DNA of 64,000 bases from Zobellia russellii (GCF_018728565.1 NZ_JACSOI010000008.1:1-64000); one strand, 5' to 3'. Positions 53,148 through 62,720 are shown, counted from the first letter of the stretch. Made by a program: numbers and translations. Notes: a model not told the origin generated them from the letters alone.

Positions 53148-55217
53148 ATGAAAACATTAGGATTTTTGCTAGTGCTACTATCATCTTGTGGGCTAATGGG
53201 CCAGATTAAGGTAGATGATACCGGTTATTCGGTAGAAGAATTGGTGAAAAACGTACTGATTAACAGCAATTGTGCGGAAACGGGTAATTACACGTCAAAG
53301 ACAGGTCTAGCCGAGGGTCTAAATGGTATAGGATATTTTGAGGCAAATGGTTCCGATTTTCCGTATGAAGAGGGTATTGTATTAAGTACGGGGCAGGCCA
53401 AGTTTGCCGAGGGTCCTAATGACAACATTCATGATGCTGGTAGCGAGCAGTGGCCTGGTGATGCCGATTTGAAATCCATAACGGGCTCCGATATACTTTT
53501 CAATGCTTCTTACCTACAGTTCGATTTTGTTCCGCATACCAATCATATCAGCTTTAATTTTTTATTCGCTTCGGAAGAATATCAAGAAAACTATCAATGT
53601 ACTTTTGGAGATGTTTTTGCTTTTATCCTAACGGATTCAAAAGGGGTGTCTACAAATTTGGCAGTATTGCCCACAAATAAACTGCCGGTAAGTGTAACTT
53701 CTATACGTCCTGGTGTTGATGGGGAGTGCGGAGGAAAAAACATCGCCTACTTTGATAAAATAAATGGCGAAGATTCAGCTATTTCCTTTCATGGCCAAAC
53801 TACAAGTTTAACCGCAGAATCTCCCGTAGTTCCCGGAAGTTCATATACTATTAAGTTGGTAATTGCTGATAATAGGGATTCTAAGGTAGATTCGGCCGTT
53901 TTTTTAGAGGCAGGAAGTTTTTCACTGGGGTATGATTTAGGTGGGGACAGGACCGTAGAAAGTGGTAATCCTGTATGTATAGATGAGGTTATTGAATTAA
54001 ACGCCACGGTAGAAGGGGTTACGGATTACAAATGGTATAAAGATGATGTTGAAATTGTAGATTGGTCAGGAACTGCTACTGTTAATGTAACCGAGAGTGG
54101 AGATTACCGCGTAGAACTGGTTTTTTCTGAATCTTGCGTGGCTTCTGGAACCTTAAAAGCAGAGTTTATTCCGGCTCCCGTTATTACGGAAGCACCAGCG
54201 GATTTAGTTTTTTGCGATATTGATGATGCTTCTGGAGAGGTGATAGATCTTACAGTTAATAGTCAGCCTATGTTAGGTGGGCAAGATACCAACATTTATC
54301 AGGTTACATATTATATAACTCTAAAGGATGCAGAGGATTTTGAAAATGCTATTGAAACCCCAGAAACCTATGAGTTGGTAAGCGAGTCCCAGACTATTTT
54401 TGCAAGAATATCTTCCGGGAACAGTTGTTATAAAATTGCCTCTTTTGAGATTAATTTACTTGGACTTAATTTTCAATCGGAACTTGAGGAGGAGTATGTT
54501 CTTTGTTTGGATGCCGAAGGTGAAACACTAGACCCATTACCTGTTTTAAATACGGGACTTTCCGCTTCGGCCTATAGGTTTGCCTGGTATAAAGACACTA
54601 TTTCCGCCGATAATTTAATAACCGGGGCAACGGATGCTTTTTACGCAGCAAATGAGGAAGGAAATTATGTGGTGCAGCTTCAAAATATTGAATTGGGTTG
54701 TGAGTTTTCTATAGCTACTCAAGTAGTTAGCTCCCAACAACCCGAAGTTTTTGAAGTGGTCTTTGTTTCAGATCCTTTTACAGATAATAATACGGTAGAC
54801 CTCATGGCGGAAGGAAACGGAAGTTACCTTTACAGTGTTGATGGTTTTGATTTTGTGTCGGATAATAGGTTTGAAAACCTAAGTCCGGGAGAGCATACGG
54901 CCTATGTGACGGACATTCATAATTGCAGTACGTTGTCCGAAGAATTCACTGTAGTAGATTTTCCTAGATTTTTCACCCCCAATGGAGACGGTGTTAATGA
55001 TGTTTGGACCATTACAGGTTTTTCTCAAATAGAGAATCCGGATGTTAGTATTTTCAACCAGTATGGTAGGTTGTTGTATCAGTTAAACGGAAACGTGGGC
55101 TGGGATGGGACTTTTAATGGGCAGGCGGCTCCGTCTAGCGATTATTGGTTTAAAGTGGAATACACAAAAGATGGGGTTCGGAAAGAATTTAAGAGTCACT
55201 TTTCTTTAAAAAGGTAA
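53148..55217 (+). CDS. Secreted T9SS (type B) protein with choice-of-anchor L domain
   Basis: A 689-residue exported protein. The signal peptide (1-19) ends GLMGQ. Residues about 22-265 match the choice-of-anchor L domain: YSVEELVKNVLINSNCAETGN, YEEGIVLSTG, HISFNFLFASEEYQENYQC and the metal-ligand-like TSIRPGVDGECGG region. Ig-like repeats follow and the last 85 residues, from FPRFFTPNGDG to HFSLKR, are the T9SS type B sorting domain shared with the two paralogs at 8-11 kb. A surface adhesin role is likely but unproven. Confidence 0.92.
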   Translation: MKTLGFLLVLLSSCGLMGQIKVDDTGYSVEELVKNVLINSNCAETGNYTSKTGLAEGLNGIGYFEANGSDFPYEEGIVLSTGQAKFAEGPNDNIHDAGSEQWPGDADLKSITGSDILFNASYLQFDFVPHTNHISFNFLFASEEYQENYQCTFGDVFAFILTDSKGVSTNLAVLPTNKLPVSVTSIRPGVDGECGGKNIAYFDKINGEDSAISFHGQTTSLTAESPVVPGSSYTIKLVIADNRDSKVDSAVFLEAGSFSLGYDLGGDRTVESGNPVCIDEVIELNATVEGVTDYKWYKDDVEIVDWSGTATVNVTESGDYRVELVFSESCVASGTLKAEFIPAPVITEAPADLVFCDIDDASGEVIDLTVNSQPMLGGQDTNIYQVTYYITLKDAEDFENAIETPETYELVSESQTIFARISSGNSCYKIASFEINLLGLNFQSELEEEYVLCLDAEGETLDPLPVLNTGLSASAYRFAWYKDTISADNLITGATDAFYAANEEGNYVVQLQNIELGCEFSIATQVVSSQQPEVFEVVFVSDPFTDNNTVDLMAEGNGSYLYSVDGFDFVSDNRFENLSPGEHTAYVTDIHNCSTLSEEFTVVDFPRFFTPNGDGVNDVWTITGFSQIENPDVSIFNQYGRLLYQLNGNVGWDGTFNGQAAPSSDYWFKVEYTKDGVRKEFKSHFSLKR

Positions 55218-55345
55218 TAGGGTGACCCTTTGCTAGGCATGGATACTTCCTTTTGGGTGCTATTTTTTAAACTTTTTCAGTATCAAGTGTATAAAAAACA
55301 CAAACTTTCTATAGAAGAACGCTCTCTTATTGTTAATTTTAATTC

Positions 55346-56170
55346 ATGGATTTGGATAAACTTAATGAGTACGCTCAAATTGCAATAGATAAAGCGGTTT
55401 TTTATATACCTCGCATTTTCTTAGCAGGGCTGATTTTATGGATTGGTTTTAAGATAGCCAAGAAAGTAGTAGAGCTCGTAAGGAAAGCCTTAGAAAAAAC
55501 TGGGTTTTCGGAAACCCTCCGTCCATTTTTGTCTTCAATTGTAGGGGTGCTGCTAAAAGGTACGGTTCTGTTTATTATAGCAACCGTTTTAGGAGCGGAC
55601 CTTACAGGTCTTTTTGCCATATTGGCGGCAGCGGCTTTTGCGGTAGGGATGGCATTGCAGGGGAGCTTAGGCAACTTTGCTTCCGGTATCTTAATTTTAA
55701 CGCTTAAGCCTTTTAAGGTATCGGATTGGATTCAAGTAGAAGATAAGTTTGGCCGGGTGGTGGAAATAGGCATTTTTAGTACGGATGTGCTCACTCCTGG
55801 TAATAAAATATTGATTATTCCCAACTCTATGATTACTGAATCCGTAGTGACCAATTATTCGGAAAAGGGAATGATTAGGTTGGAGTTAGAGGTTACCATG
55901 CCTTATGAAGAGAGCTTTCCTAAAGTAAAAAAGGTTTTAGAGAATGCCCTAAAAGAAGTTTCGAAAATTCTACCTGAACCTGCGCCGGAAATAGGAATTT
56001 TGGATTTTGATTCGCACAATGTGCAATTGATCGTAAGGCCGTTTGTGTTGCCAGATGATTTTTGGGAAGTAACGTTTAATGCCAATAAAGCCATTAAAAA
56101 GGCCTTTAGCGAACATGATGTTAAAGTGGCTTACTCGGAAGGTGTGGAAATAGGAAAAATAGGGGAGTAG
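55346..56170 (+). CDS. Small-conductance mechanosensitive channel (MscS family)
   Basis: Opens under membrane tension to release solutes. The 274-residue protein has three membrane helices; the pore helix ILAAAAFAVGMALQGSLGNFASGILIL (about 88-115) carries the Gly/Ala packing of MscS, followed by the beta domain (FKVSDWIQVEDKFGRVVEIGIFSTDV, NKILIIPNSMI) and the mixed C-terminal domain. Length and order match E. coli MscS. Confidence 0.94.
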   Translation: MDLDKLNEYAQIAIDKAVFYIPRIFLAGLILWIGFKIAKKVVELVRKALEKTGFSETLRPFLSSIVGVLLKGTVLFIIATVLGADLTGLFAILAAAAFAVGMALQGSLGNFASGILILTLKPFKVSDWIQVEDKFGRVVEIGIFSTDVLTPGNKILIIPNSMITESVVTNYSEKGMIRLELEVTMPYEESFPKVKKVLENALKEVSKILPEPAPEIGILDFDSHNVQLIVRPFVLPDDFWEVTFNANKAIKKAFSEHDVKVAYSEGVEIGKIGE

Positions 56171-56259
56171 CCTTGAATTAATTTTTTACTGCCCGCTCAC
56201 GTTAAGCAAAAATCTATGAATGTCTGTCTTTTGGCTAGATTTTTGATGATTTAATTTTT

Positions 56260-57672
56260 ATGAAAAGAATACTATTGTTACTGGCCTTTAGTGCTATGTT
56301 TATTGGTTCTGCCCAAAATATCACCTTAAAAAAAGGCGTGGTAATAGATTCTCTGGCAGTTAATGATACAATTCCGGAAACCTTCTCTTTGTACCTGCCA
56401 AAAAAGTTTGATGTTTCAAAAACATGGCCAGTGGTGTTTGTTTTTGATATGAATGGCAGGGGTAGACAGGCTTTGGCCATGTTCAGTGCTGCTGCGGAAG
56501 AACAAGGTTATGTTCTTGCAGCGTCTAATAATGTTAGTGATACCTTATCTATTTCAAAGAACATTTTGGTTACCAGTAGAATGTTCAATACGGTAGCCAC
56601 TATGTTGCCCATTAGAAAGAACGGTATATATACTGGAGGTTTCTCTGCGGGTGGCCGTTTTTCTACTTTGGTTCCCACGTTCATAAAAGGTGTTGAGGGA
56701 GTAATTGCTTGTGGAGCAGCAGTAGCTAACGTTGAGGTGCTTACCAGTAGAAATCCGTTTCATTTTATAGGTATAGTGGGGGATGAGGATTTCAGTTATT
56801 CTGAAATGCTATCTGTAGAAAAAATATTGAGTAAGATGAAGTTTCCTAATCAGGTATTGGTTTTTGAGGGAGGTCACCAATGGCCAAGTACAAAAGAACT
56901 TGGTTCTGCTCTCAAAATTTTGACCTTGGCGGCTATGGCAAAAGGAAGGACTCCTAAAGATGAAGCTTATATAGATGAGAGTTATAATGCGGATTTACTA
57001 AAGGTAAATAAATTATATACTACTAATAAACCTTTGTTAGCAGATGGTTGGTTAGAGGAAATGACGGAAATGTACCAACCTTTTGTCTCTTTAGATTCTA
57101 TAAAGAACAGTAGGAAGACGCTTAGAAAAAGCAGGCTGTTCAGAAATCAAAATAGGGCGCAGAATTCAATTTTTTTAAAGGAAAGTTTTCTTAAGGACGA
57201 GTTTAACTATTACCTTGAAGAAGATATCCTAACCTACAACTATAACAATTTGGGGTGGTGGAAGTATCAGATGGAAGAACTTCAGAAATTTCAGAAAAAC
57301 CCAAATATACTGCAGCAAAAAATGGGGAAACGATTGGAAGGCTATGTAAAAGCGTTGGTTTCCGATAATGTAGATATATTAAGTGCGGAGAGTCCTATTG
57401 ATGGCGAAGCACTTAACTTTTTATGGATGTTAAAGACCGTAATTGAGCCGGATAATTTTGAGAGCTACTTGAAAATTATATCCTATACAGCTAAAACCGA
57501 TGATTATGGAACGGCGCTTTTCTATTTAGAAGAACTTTTGAAAAGAGGGTATACCAATCGTGGTGAGCTCTACGCTCTGGAAAATACGGCCTTATTACGC
57601 ATAACGCCAGAGTTTAATGAGTTGGTAGAGAAGTATTTAAAAGAAGCTAGGTATTCTATTTTTGAAGAGTAA
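56260..57672 (+). CDS. Exported alpha/beta hydrolase with a helical C-terminal domain
   Basis: A 470-residue protein. Signal peptide 1-18 (ending GSAQ). Residues about 25-235 form an esterase-like alpha/beta hydrolase: VVFVFDMNGRGR, nucleophile GGFSAGG near residue 130, and a His in EGGHQWP near 207. The remaining 230 residues are helical, possibly TPR-like (TDDYGTALFYLEELLKRGYTNRGELYAL). Substrate unknown. Relatives of PHB depolymerase or feruloyl esterase have a similar first half. Confidence 0.75.
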   Translation: MKRILLLLAFSAMFIGSAQNITLKKGVVIDSLAVNDTIPETFSLYLPKKFDVSKTWPVVFVFDMNGRGRQALAMFSAAAEEQGYVLAASNNVSDTLSISKNILVTSRMFNTVATMLPIRKNGIYTGGFSAGGRFSTLVPTFIKGVEGVIACGAAVANVEVLTSRNPFHFIGIVGDEDFSYSEMLSVEKILSKMKFPNQVLVFEGGHQWPSTKELGSALKILTLAAMAKGRTPKDEAYIDESYNADLLKVNKLYTTNKPLLADGWLEEMTEMYQPFVSLDSIKNSRKTLRKSRLFRNQNRAQNSIFLKESFLKDEFNYYLEEDILTYNYNNLGWWKYQMEELQKFQKNPNILQQKMGKRLEGYVKALVSDNVDILSAESPIDGEALNFLWMLKTVIEPDNFESYLKIISYTAKTDDYGTALFYLEELLKRGYTNRGELYALENTALLRITPEFNELVEKYLKEARYSIFEE

Positions 57673-57674
57673 CC

Positions 57675-58424
57675 TTATGGGGTTATTTTAAGATGAGGAA
57701 CCTCGTTTAAATCCCAATTTATGACCAAGCCTTGAGCTAAAGCATTGGTAACCTCTTTTCCGTATAAATACTCGCATAAATAAAGTGCGGCTTCAAAGCT
57801 TTTTGCGCCTCCTGCAGAAGTAATGTACTTTCCATCATGAACAAATAGAACACTGTCCGCAACTTTAAGAGAGGGAAACATTTCTTTGTAAGCTTCAATA
57901 TCACTAGGAAAGGTGGTTGAGGTTTTCCCTTTCAGCACACCGGCTTTGGCCAAAACAAAAGCTCCATCGCAATGGCTGGTCATGAATAAAGCAGAGCTAT
58001 CTACTTTTTGCACAAAATTCAACATTATGCTATCTCTTAGGTCCGTATCTAAATGGTGTTCTGCGCTAGGAACTACCAAAATATCTATTGGGGGCAGTTG
58101 ATCCTTGGTATAGTCAAAATCCGGTAGTAGGCGTATACCTTCAAAAGTGGTAACGGGTTCTAAGGTATTGGCTACGGTAAAAGTGTTCATAGCTTTTATA
58201 TTTTTTCTGAATTTGGTATGCTGAAAAATATCGAACGGAGCGGTTAATTCAGTGTTGAAAGTGCCGTTCATGATTAGAAAAGCTACGTTATAGCGATCGG
58301 GTAATATTTCGGGCATAACTCTTTCCGTTTCGGCTTTTATTTTGACTTCTTTTTTGGGCGAGTTGCACGAGAAAAACAAGGTTAGGGCGAGTAGGATGGT
58401 GTAAAGTGCTTTCATTTTATTCAT
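57675..58424 (-). CDS. DJ-1/PfpI family lipoprotein
   Basis: A 249-residue protein with a lipobox (LTLFFSC, near residue 20) and the DJ-1/PfpI glutamine-amidotransferase-like fold. The nucleophile elbow is MTSHCDGAFVLAKAGVL, with the conserved Cys near residue 131, and GGAKSFEAALYLCEYL follows. Being exported is unusual, but this type is known as the lipoprotein version in Bacteroidota. It may process or sense small reactive compounds; the function is not determined. It could start three codons further in. Confidence 0.85.
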   Translation of the reverse strand: MNKMKALYTILLALTLFFSCNSPKKEVKIKAETERVMPEILPDRYNVAFLIMNGTFNTELTAPFDIFQHTKFRKNIKAMNTFTVANTLEPVTTFEGIRLLPDFDYTKDQLPPIDILVVPSAEHHLDTDLRDSIMLNFVQKVDSSALFMTSHCDGAFVLAKAGVLKGKTSTTFPSDIEAYKEMFPSLKVADSVLFVHDGKYITSAGGAKSFEAALYLCEYLYGKEVTNALAQGLVINWDLNEVPHLKITP

Positions 58425-58498
58425 TTGGGTTGCAATGTACAACCGGTTCGATTAGGTTAATTACTTAATGTTGTATTTTTGTTTCAAAAATTAAGTAT

Positions 58499-59149
58499 AT
58501 GAGAATTCTTGTTTTATTTTTTTTCTTTATGATTATAGGTTGCAAGACCGATAAAAAGTATCATGATGCACCTGAGAAAAAAGAGGTGGTTCTTGAAACC
58601 GATGCCTTGCAGGCTATTTTGGACCATCAGAAAAAATTGAATGAGGAATTTAAGGATCCGGAAACATCGCCCTTGCCAGACCGTTACCGAAAAGACTTTG
58701 AAGCATTGGATTTCTTTGCTCCCGACACCAATTATGTAGTAACCGCCAAGTTTGTACGTACACCTGAGGCGTTGCCATTTTTAATGCCCAGCACTACTGG
58801 TGAGGCATCTGAAGAAACCGTTTACGGTATTGCACATTTTACATTAAATGGAAAGAACAGACAGTTAGAGGTGTATCAAAACAAAGAACTAATGCAGCAG
58901 GAAAGGTATAGGGATTATCTCTTTTTGCCTTTTACAGATAATACTAATGGAGAGCAGACGTACACAGGCGGGAGATATATAGATCTTTCAATACCTGATG
59001 GCGATACCATTGTTATAGATTTCAATAAAGCTTACAATCCGTATTGTGCCTATAATAAAAAGTTTTCTTGCCCTATTGTGCCCAGTGTGAATAATTTGGA
59101 TACCGAGATTCGTGCCGGGGTAAAAGCTTTCGAACCTAATAAAAAATAA
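58499..59149 (+). CDS. DUF1684 lipoprotein
   Basis: A 216-residue exported protein with lipobox MIIGC (Cys15). The domain matches DUF1684: HQKKLNEEFKDPETSPL, then the beta-rich GIAHFTLNGKNRQLEVYQ, YRDYLFLPFTDNTNGEQTYTGGRYIDL, and the signature FNKAYNPYCAYNKKFSCPIVP. DUF1684 proteins are found widely but their role is unknown. It is divergent from the PfpI gene. Confidence 0.93.
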   Translation: MRILVLFFFFMIIGCKTDKKYHDAPEKKEVVLETDALQAILDHQKKLNEEFKDPETSPLPDRYRKDFEALDFFAPDTNYVVTAKFVRTPEALPFLMPSTTGEASEETVYGIAHFTLNGKNRQLEVYQNKELMQQERYRDYLFLPFTDNTNGEQTYTGGRYIDLSIPDGDTIVIDFNKAYNPYCAYNKKFSCPIVPSVNNLDTEIRAGVKAFEPNKK

Positions 59150-59178
59150 AGACCCCAACGTTAAACGTCAGGGCCTTT
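59148..59178 (-). terminator. Interrupted hairpin terminator
   Basis: Arms AAAG-CCC-ACGT and ACGT-GGG-CTTT with two mismatches. A T-rich tail lies on the minus strand, so it probably ends the porin transcript; it begins at the DUF1684 stop codon. Confidence 0.5.
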
Positions 59179-59226
59179 ACTTGAATTAGCTTTAAATTAT
59201 AAACACTTAACCATTATAATTCTTTG

Positions 59227-60291
59227 TTAGAAAGAGTAGACCGCAGCCAACACGAAAGAAGAAAGACCTCCAATTGGGTTTCCATCATTGTCAATGAATA
59301 CTTCTTCTGAAGCACTGTCTAATCTTAATTCTGGCTTGATGATCAAGTCACCAATAGTTGCGCTACCGGTAAGAGTTACAGCAAATACACTTGCATCGCC
59401 ATCAGCATCTGATCCACCAACTGCTCCAAAGAAATCGGTTTCAGCAAAATATTCACCTCTTAAGCCTATTGAGAAGGTATCGGAAGTTGCTAACTGTGGG
59501 TAAACCGCAACACCTGCAAAGCTACCAATACCGTCATCTTCGTCACCATCAAAATAAGCAGCGTTCAGTCCTAGGAAGAAAGTATCGGAAAGGTCAAAAC
59601 CACCTGTGAAATCTACTTCGTAAGAACCGTTATCAATTAAAAGGTTCAAATATTGACCGCTGTAGCCTAATTGAGCTCCCCAAGCGTATTGTCCTGTTGG
59701 GTTGAACTCTGTAAGATCAGTTGGGTTCATTACCGCTAACATTAAGCTGAAATCATCAGATAAAGCAAAATCTGCTTTAAGACCGGTATGTGAAAACGGA
59801 CCGTAAGAGAACAAGTAAGATGTGCTGTAGTTAAAGTTGGCAACCGGAGAGATAACCTCGTAACCTAAGAAGGTGTTAAAGTTACCAAAGGTTAATGTTA
59901 CGGCATCACTTACATTCCAGTAAGCATACAATTGGTTAACAATGTTTCCTGTAGAAGAATACATTGGAGAAGCAAAAATGGCATCCGTTCCTCTAGGACC
60001 AAAAACCAAATCGGCAACAAAACCTACTTTTTCACCTTCGTAAGCACCAATAACATTGGCCATACCTAAGGCGAATCCTGGTAGGTTAGCGAATGAGCTT
60101 CCTGGAGCTTGAGCATCTTCTCCGTTAGGTGCATTTAAATTTGCTCTATAATACGCATCAATAGAACCACTGAAAGAAAATTTTGGCTTTGATTCTTCTT
60201 CCTCTTGTGCAACAACCGCTGTTGCAGAGAAAAGTAGTATTGCTAGGAAAAATAGATTTTTTACGTATTTTGTATTTGTAATCGCTTTCAT
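59227..60291 (-). CDS. Outer membrane porin, BBP2/OmpL-like
   Basis: A 354-residue barrel protein. The signal peptide ends VVAQ near residue 29, then an acidic EEEE linker and alternating strands; FSFSGSIDAYYRANLN at the start and LAAVYSF at the end are typical of the beta-barrel porin-2 family. It follows amtB on the same strand and probably lets ammonium or small amines reach AmtB, an inference from position. A hairpin without a T tail lies between the two genes. Confidence 0.85.
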   Translation of the reverse strand: MKAITNTKYVKNLFFLAILLFSATAVVAQEEEESKPKFSFSGSIDAYYRANLNAPNGEDAQAPGSSFANLPGFALGMANVIGAYEGEKVGFVADLVFGPRGTDAIFASPMYSSTGNIVNQLYAYWNVSDAVTLTFGNFNTFLGYEVISPVANFNYSTSYLFSYGPFSHTGLKADFALSDDFSLMLAVMNPTDLTEFNPTGQYAWGAQLGYSGQYLNLLIDNGSYEVDFTGGFDLSDTFFLGLNAAYFDGDEDDGIGSFAGVAVYPQLATSDTFSIGLRGEYFAETDFFGAVGGSDADGDASVFAVTLTGSATIGDLIIKPELRLDSASEEVFIDNDGNPIGGLSSFVLAAVYSF

Positions 60292-60361
60292 CTGAATTTT
60301 GTTTAGTTATCCCTGTGTGGAATGATTATTTTAATCTGTAAAGATTTTGAAAGGGTTATAT

Positions 60362-60389
60362 AACGGAGCGTTCTGCAAAACGCTCCGTT
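60362..60389. other. Intercistronic hairpin between amtB and porin
   Basis: Stem AACGGAGCGTT/AACGCTCCGTT with a 6-nt loop. On the minus strand no T run follows, so it may act as a processing or stability element rather than a terminator. Confidence 0.6.
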
Positions 60390-60406
60390 TCTAATTAATA
60401 TGGTTA

Positions 60407-61639
60407 TTAGTCGTTTATGAAATCTGGGTAAGCATCCATACCGTGCTCGTGAATGTCAAGACCTTCGATCTCTTCTTCTTTGCTCACTCTAAGTCCCATT
60501 ACTGCTTTTAGGGTTCCAAGTATAGCGAACGTGCAAACTACACAGAAGACACCTACGATCAATACTCCGTACAATTGGGTCATGAATTGCTCACCACCTG
60601 CTTTTGCTCCAAAGATTCCTACTGCTAATGTTCCCCAGATACCACAGATCAAGTGAACTGCAACGGCACCAACAGGATCATCTAGTTTTAATTTATCTAT
60701 TAGGGCAACACCTAAGACGATGATAAGACCGGCTAAGAATCCAATTATAATTGCTTCGTTAGGAGACATAAGGTCCGCGCCAGCGGTAATACCTACAAGG
60801 CCGCCAAGAATACCGTTAAGGAACATGGTTAAATCTAAGTTCTTATATAGTATGGTAGATAGGATAAAGGCTCCAAAACCACCTGCAGCTGCTGCTAAAC
60901 TTGTAGTTACCAATACAAGTGAAGTTAATTCTGGGTCGGCTGAAAGTACAGATCCACCGTTAAACCCGAACCATCCTAACCAAAGGATAAGTACACCTGC
61001 GGTTGCTAATGGTATGTTATGTCCTGGTATGGCCTTAGGCTTACCGTTTTCGTCAAATTTACCAATTCGTGATCCTAGTAAGAAGATAGCAACCAATGCT
61101 GCCCAACCACCTACGGAGTGAACCAAAGTAGAACCTGCAAAGTCATAGAAACCCCATGAATCCAAGAAACCACCACCCCATTTCCAAGCACCTACTATTG
61201 GGTAAACAAGACCTACGTAGATTACGGTAAAGATCATAAAGGCACCAATTTTCATACGTTCTGCAACGGCACCGGATACGATAGTTGCTGCTGTAGCCGC
61301 GAACATACCTTGAAACAAGAAGTCTGTCCACCAAGTGTAACCGCCATCTGCATATTCAGGAGTCATTCCGTTTTCTGGAGCTGCAATACCAAAGCCTGCA
61401 AATCCGAATATACCTGAAGAACCTTCTTCAAAGCCTGGGTACATCATGTTAAAGCCCCATGCGTAGTAAAGTAAAAGTCCACCTGTAATAATAAAGATGT
61501 TCTTAAATAATATGTTTATTGTGTTTTTTTGTCTGGTAAGGCCTATTTCTAAAAAGGCGAATCCGGTGTGCATGAAGAATACCAAAGCGGTAGCCAACAT
61601 CATCCAAACGTTATTTGCTGTAAATAATCCTGCGTCCAT
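60407..61639 (-). CDS. amtB: Ammonium transporter
   Basis: A 410-residue inner-membrane ammonia channel with eleven hydrophobic segments. It starts WMMLATALVFFMHTGFAFLEIGLTR and shows the AmtB signature DFAGSTLVHSVGGWAALVAIFLLGSR with the pore His, then the second pore region VHLICGIWGTLAVGIF. The soluble C-tail ends MDAYPDFIND. It is 29 bp downstream of glnK, whose product closes the channel when nitrogen is ample. Confidence 0.97.
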   Translation of the reverse strand: MDAGLFTANNVWMMLATALVFFMHTGFAFLEIGLTRQKNTINILFKNIFIITGGLLLYYAWGFNMMYPGFEEGSSGIFGFAGFGIAAPENGMTPEYADGGYTWWTDFLFQGMFAATAATIVSGAVAERMKIGAFMIFTVIYVGLVYPIVGAWKWGGGFLDSWGFYDFAGSTLVHSVGGWAALVAIFLLGSRIGKFDENGKPKAIPGHNIPLATAGVLILWLGWFGFNGGSVLSADPELTSLVLVTTSLAAAAGGFGAFILSTILYKNLDLTMFLNGILGGLVGITAGADLMSPNEAIIIGFLAGLIIVLGVALIDKLKLDDPVGAVAVHLICGIWGTLAVGIFGAKAGGEQFMTQLYGVLIVGVFCVVCTFAILGTLKAVMGLRVSKEEEIEGLDIHEHGMDAYPDFIND

Positions 61640-61668
61640 TTTCTTTAAAGTTTAGTTATTGGTTTTTT

Positions 61669-62007
61669 TTAGTTGATTCCAGCTTGCCCGCTTTCTTTGG
61701 TTCGTATTCTGTAAGCTTCAAGAACCTCGGAAACAAATATTTTTCCATCTCCAACATTACCGGTATAAGCTGCTTCAAGAATGGTATCAACCGTACGCTC
61801 AACAAATTCATCGGATACTACTATAGAAAGGTATCTTCTTTGAATGTCGCTCGTACTATAAGAGATTCCTCTATAGACATGACCTTGTTTTTCGTTTCCT
61901 ACCCCTGTTACATCCCAGTAACTGAAGAAGTTCACCTCTATTTGATGAAGCGCTTTTTTTACGTCATCAAACTTCGATTTTCTAATGATTGCCTCGATTT
62001 GTTTCAT
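61669..62007 (-). CDS. glnK: P-II nitrogen regulatory protein
   Basis: A 112-residue trimeric signal protein that senses ATP/ADP and 2-oxoglutarate and binds AmtB. It starts MKQIEAIIRKSKFDDVKKAL. The T-loop region reads GVGNEKQGHVYRGISYSTSD, with a Tyr at the usual modification position, and the C-terminal block GDGKIFVSEVLEAYRIRTKESG is diagnostic. Two palindromes lie in its promoter; the -7 box is TACATTTG (62038-62031, minus). Confidence 0.96.
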   Translation of the reverse strand: MKQIEAIIRKSKFDDVKKALHQIEVNFFSYWDVTGVGNEKQGHVYRGISYSTSDIQRRYLSIVVSDEFVERTVDTILEAAYTGNVGDGKIFVSEVLEAYRIRTKESGQAGIN

Positions 62008-62050
62008 AATAATTGTATTAATTAGAGAAACAAATGTATGTTAAAATAAT

Positions 62051-62077
62051 TAACACCCCATAAATTTTGGGGTGTTA
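62051..62077. promoter_or_regulatory. Proximal palindrome of the glnK promoter
   Basis: TAACACCCCA-TAAATTT-TGGGGTGTTA, perfect 10-bp arms. The centre (62064) lies about 30 bp upstream of the glnK -7 box centre, over the place where a TTG -33 element is missing. Confidence 0.6.
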
Positions 62078-62105
62078 TGCTTTATTTTTATGTTTATGTG
62101 AAATT

Positions 62106-62128
62106 ATACCCCTATTTTTTTGGGGTAT
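62106..62128. promoter_or_regulatory. Distal palindrome of the glnK promoter
   Basis: ATACCCC-TATTTTTTT-GGGGTAT, perfect 7-bp arms, centred 53 bp (five helical turns) from the proximal one. Confidence 0.6.
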
Positions 62129-62293
62129 CTTAATAAAATTTGTTCAAAATGTATTTTTGATGATATAAAATCAGAGAATCTAATGGAATATTGAAAAAAA
62201 TGGATAAAAAATGTCATAAGGTTAGATAATCATAAGTTGATTGCCTAAAACTTTGAACTTTTGATAGGATAGAAAAAGGGTGAATAAAGGCCT

Positions 62294-62665
62294 TTAGACC
62301 AATTTTGACAACCAAAGACCTAGTGCAACGGCTAAAATGCCAACAACAACACTAGAAATAAGATAGGTAAAGAAACCTATAAATTCTCCTGAAGTTAAAA
62401 GTGAGTGCTTTTCAAAAGCAAAGGTGGAAAATGTAGTAAAACCTCCGCAGAAACCGGTAGCGAACAAAAGTGTCTGGTTAGAGGTTAAATAATTTGTCTT
62501 AACAGAAAGACCTAAAATAAGACCTATTAGTAAACAGCCTAGAACGTTTACAATAAAAGTACCTAGAAAGAAATGTTGAAAGTGATTGTTGAGCGATTTT
62601 GAAACCAGATAGCGAAGTATGCTACCTATACCACCTCCAAAGAATACAAGTAACAATTGTTTCAT
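62294..62665 (-). CDS. crcB: Fluoride ion channel CrcB/Fluc
   Basis: A 123-residue dual-topology dimeric channel that expels fluoride. Four membrane helices; GGGIGSILRYLVSK at the N-terminus, NVLGCLLIG in helix 2 and the signature GFCGGFTTFSTFAFE in helix 3. No fluoride riboswitch is visible upstream. Confidence 0.96.
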   Translation of the reverse strand: MKQLLLVFFGGGIGSILRYLVSKSLNNHFQHFFLGTFIVNVLGCLLIGLILGLSVKTNYLTSNQTLLFATGFCGGFTTFSTFAFEKHSLLTSGEFIGFFTYLISSVVVGILAVALGLWLSKLV

Positions 62666-62720
62666 CTGCGCAAATTACGTAAATAATTTGTCAGCTTGGT
62701 AATGCTTTTTGTGGATAGTT

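Noticed and set aside
62666-62720. Fluoride riboswitch before crcB
   Set aside because: The leader is too short and shows no pseudoknot-like pattern.
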